A stretch of 6,106 nt of DNA, from positions 1 through 6,106 of the forward strand of contig JBEKOB010000142.1 of the NCBI GenBank assembly GCA_049522195.1, in the 5' to 3' direction. The notes below the pieces were generated by a model, which was not told where the DNA came from, made no database searches, and was given only the letters and a program-made list of their open reading frames with translations. This stretch comes from UBA9647 sp049522195. GTDB lineage: Bacteria; Bacteroidota; Ignavibacteria; UBA10030. Every line of letters starts with the position of its first letter. The first letter of the stretch is position 1. Below are positions 5,847 through 6,106 of the stretch, piece after piece. The position numbers and the translations under genes are program-made.

Positions 5847-5894
5847 AGAAGACCGACTTCTCACTTCGCGGACTTGGGAAGAAGTCGGACTTCT
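5847..5894. repeat. long imperfect palindrome between hydrolase and cyclophilin genes
   Basis: CCGACTTCT (5853-5861) pairs perfectly with AGAAGTCGG (5880-5888) around an 18-base loop, and outer AGAAG (5847-5851) pairs with CTTCT (5890-5894) across one A-A mismatch. Each arm is itself a near-palindrome: AGAAGACCGACTTCT, and AGAAGTCGGACTTCT, which match at 14 of 15 bases when one is reverse complemented. No T-run follows, so this is not a standard intrinsic terminator. It starts six bases after the hydrolase stop codon and may end that transcript, stabilise its 3' end, or be a dispersed repeat. Confidence 0.6.
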
Positions 5895-5917
5895 ACCATG
5901 CAATCATCTCAAAATAA

Positions 5918-5923
5918 AAGGAG
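5918..5923 (+). promoter_or_regulatory. Shine-Dalgarno AAGGAG before a GTG start
   Basis: AAGGAG lies six bases before GTG 5930. It is the best ribosome binding site in the window and supports the unusual start codon of the cyclophilin gene. Confidence 0.75.
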
Positions 5924-5929
5924 CTCCAG

Positions 5930-6106
5930 GTGAAATTCACTTCCATTCTCACACTCACTTTTCTCTTGATGGCCATGACCTCAATCGCAATCTCAGATTC
6001 CCAGTCGAAAGACGACACGACCAAGGTGGTGATCACGACAACCATGGGGAATTTTACGATCCTCCTCTTTGAGAAGGAATCGCCGATTTCAGTAAAGAAC
6101 TTTCTC
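5930..6106 (+). CDS. exported cyclophilin-type peptidyl-prolyl cis-trans isomerase, 5' part only
   Basis: The window holds the first 59 codons and cuts off the rest. The product starts with a signal sequence (MKFTSILTLTFLLMAMTSIA, cleavage likely near residues 20 to 22). A short polar linker, SDSQSKDDTTK, follows. From residue 33 it reads VVITTTMGNFTILLFEKESP then ISVKNFL, which is the first beta hairpin and helix start of bacterial cyclophilins (compare V-x-x-x-T-x-x-G-x-I-x-I-x-L-F-x-x-x-A-P-x-T-V-x-N-F). It would catalyse proline isomerisation in protein folding in the periplasm, like PpiA. The catalytic arginine lies beyond the window, so activity cannot be judged. A GTG start is chosen because an excellent AAGGAG precedes it at proper distance and the signal peptide begins there. 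It is 89 bases after the hydrolase gene, separated by a hairpin, so co-transcription is uncertain. Confidence 0.85.
   Translation, partial: MKFTSILTLTFLLMAMTSIAISDSQSKDDTTKVVITTTMGNFTILLFEKESPISVKNFL

Noticed and set aside
1..6106. CRISPR array, tRNA, rRNA or insertion sequence
   Set aside because: No regularly spaced repeats of 25 to 40 bases, no cloverleaf or ribosomal sequence, and no transposase or terminal inverted repeats were seen on either strand.

Overview
The window looks like chromosome of a Gram-negative member of the Bacteroidota/Ignavibacteriota/Chlorobi supergroup. The grounds are a recognisable C-terminal sorting tail of the type IX secretion system (as a relic), a multi-blade 'GSSAxNIYVVG ... 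FDGxxW' propeller lipoprotein of a style I associate with Ignavibacteria-like genomes, an outer-membrane beta-barrel gene, and secreted enzymes with Sec signals. Clear Shine-Dalgarno sequences and an E. coli-like sigma-70 promoter argue against typical Bacteroides/Flavobacterium and for an Ignavibacteria- or Chlorobi-like lineage. This placement is inference.

Layout, all on the + strand. (1) 57-1558: a two-gene arsenic detoxification unit, arsC (thioredoxin-coupled arsenate reductase) followed 5 nt later by acr3 (arsenite efflux permease). Arsenate is reduced in the cytoplasm and the arsenite is exported. No regulator is visible; one could lie upstream of the window. (2) 1791-2875: a broken seven-bladed beta-propeller lipoprotein gene, with one in-frame TGA and one single-base deletion. 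(3) 3060-3662: a small signal-peptide-bearing outer-membrane beta-barrel protein. (4) 3671-3769: a short decayed coding tail that reads as a type IX secretion C-terminal sorting signal, followed by a good Rho-independent terminator. (5) 3975-5840: a secreted serine hydrolase of the CocE/NonD (peptidase S15-like) superfamily, with the residues expected of an alpha-amino acid ester hydrolase, preceded by a good sigma-70 promoter. (6) 5930 to the window end: the start of an exported cyclophilin-type peptidyl-prolyl isomerase.

The spacers hold several repeat-like or hairpin elements: a degenerate CCGTG-type short repeat just before arsC, a CCAAGA-type repeat before the hydrolase promoter, a strong hairpin after the propeller pseudogene, and a long imperfect palindrome between the hydrolase and the cyclophilin. 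The stretch 1791-3769 (broken gene, lineage-type barrel, orphan secretion tail) looks like a region of gene turnover between conserved functions. I do not see a convincing new multi-gene system; the most unusual items are the secretion-tail relic, the doubly broken propeller gene, and the set of intergenic repeats.
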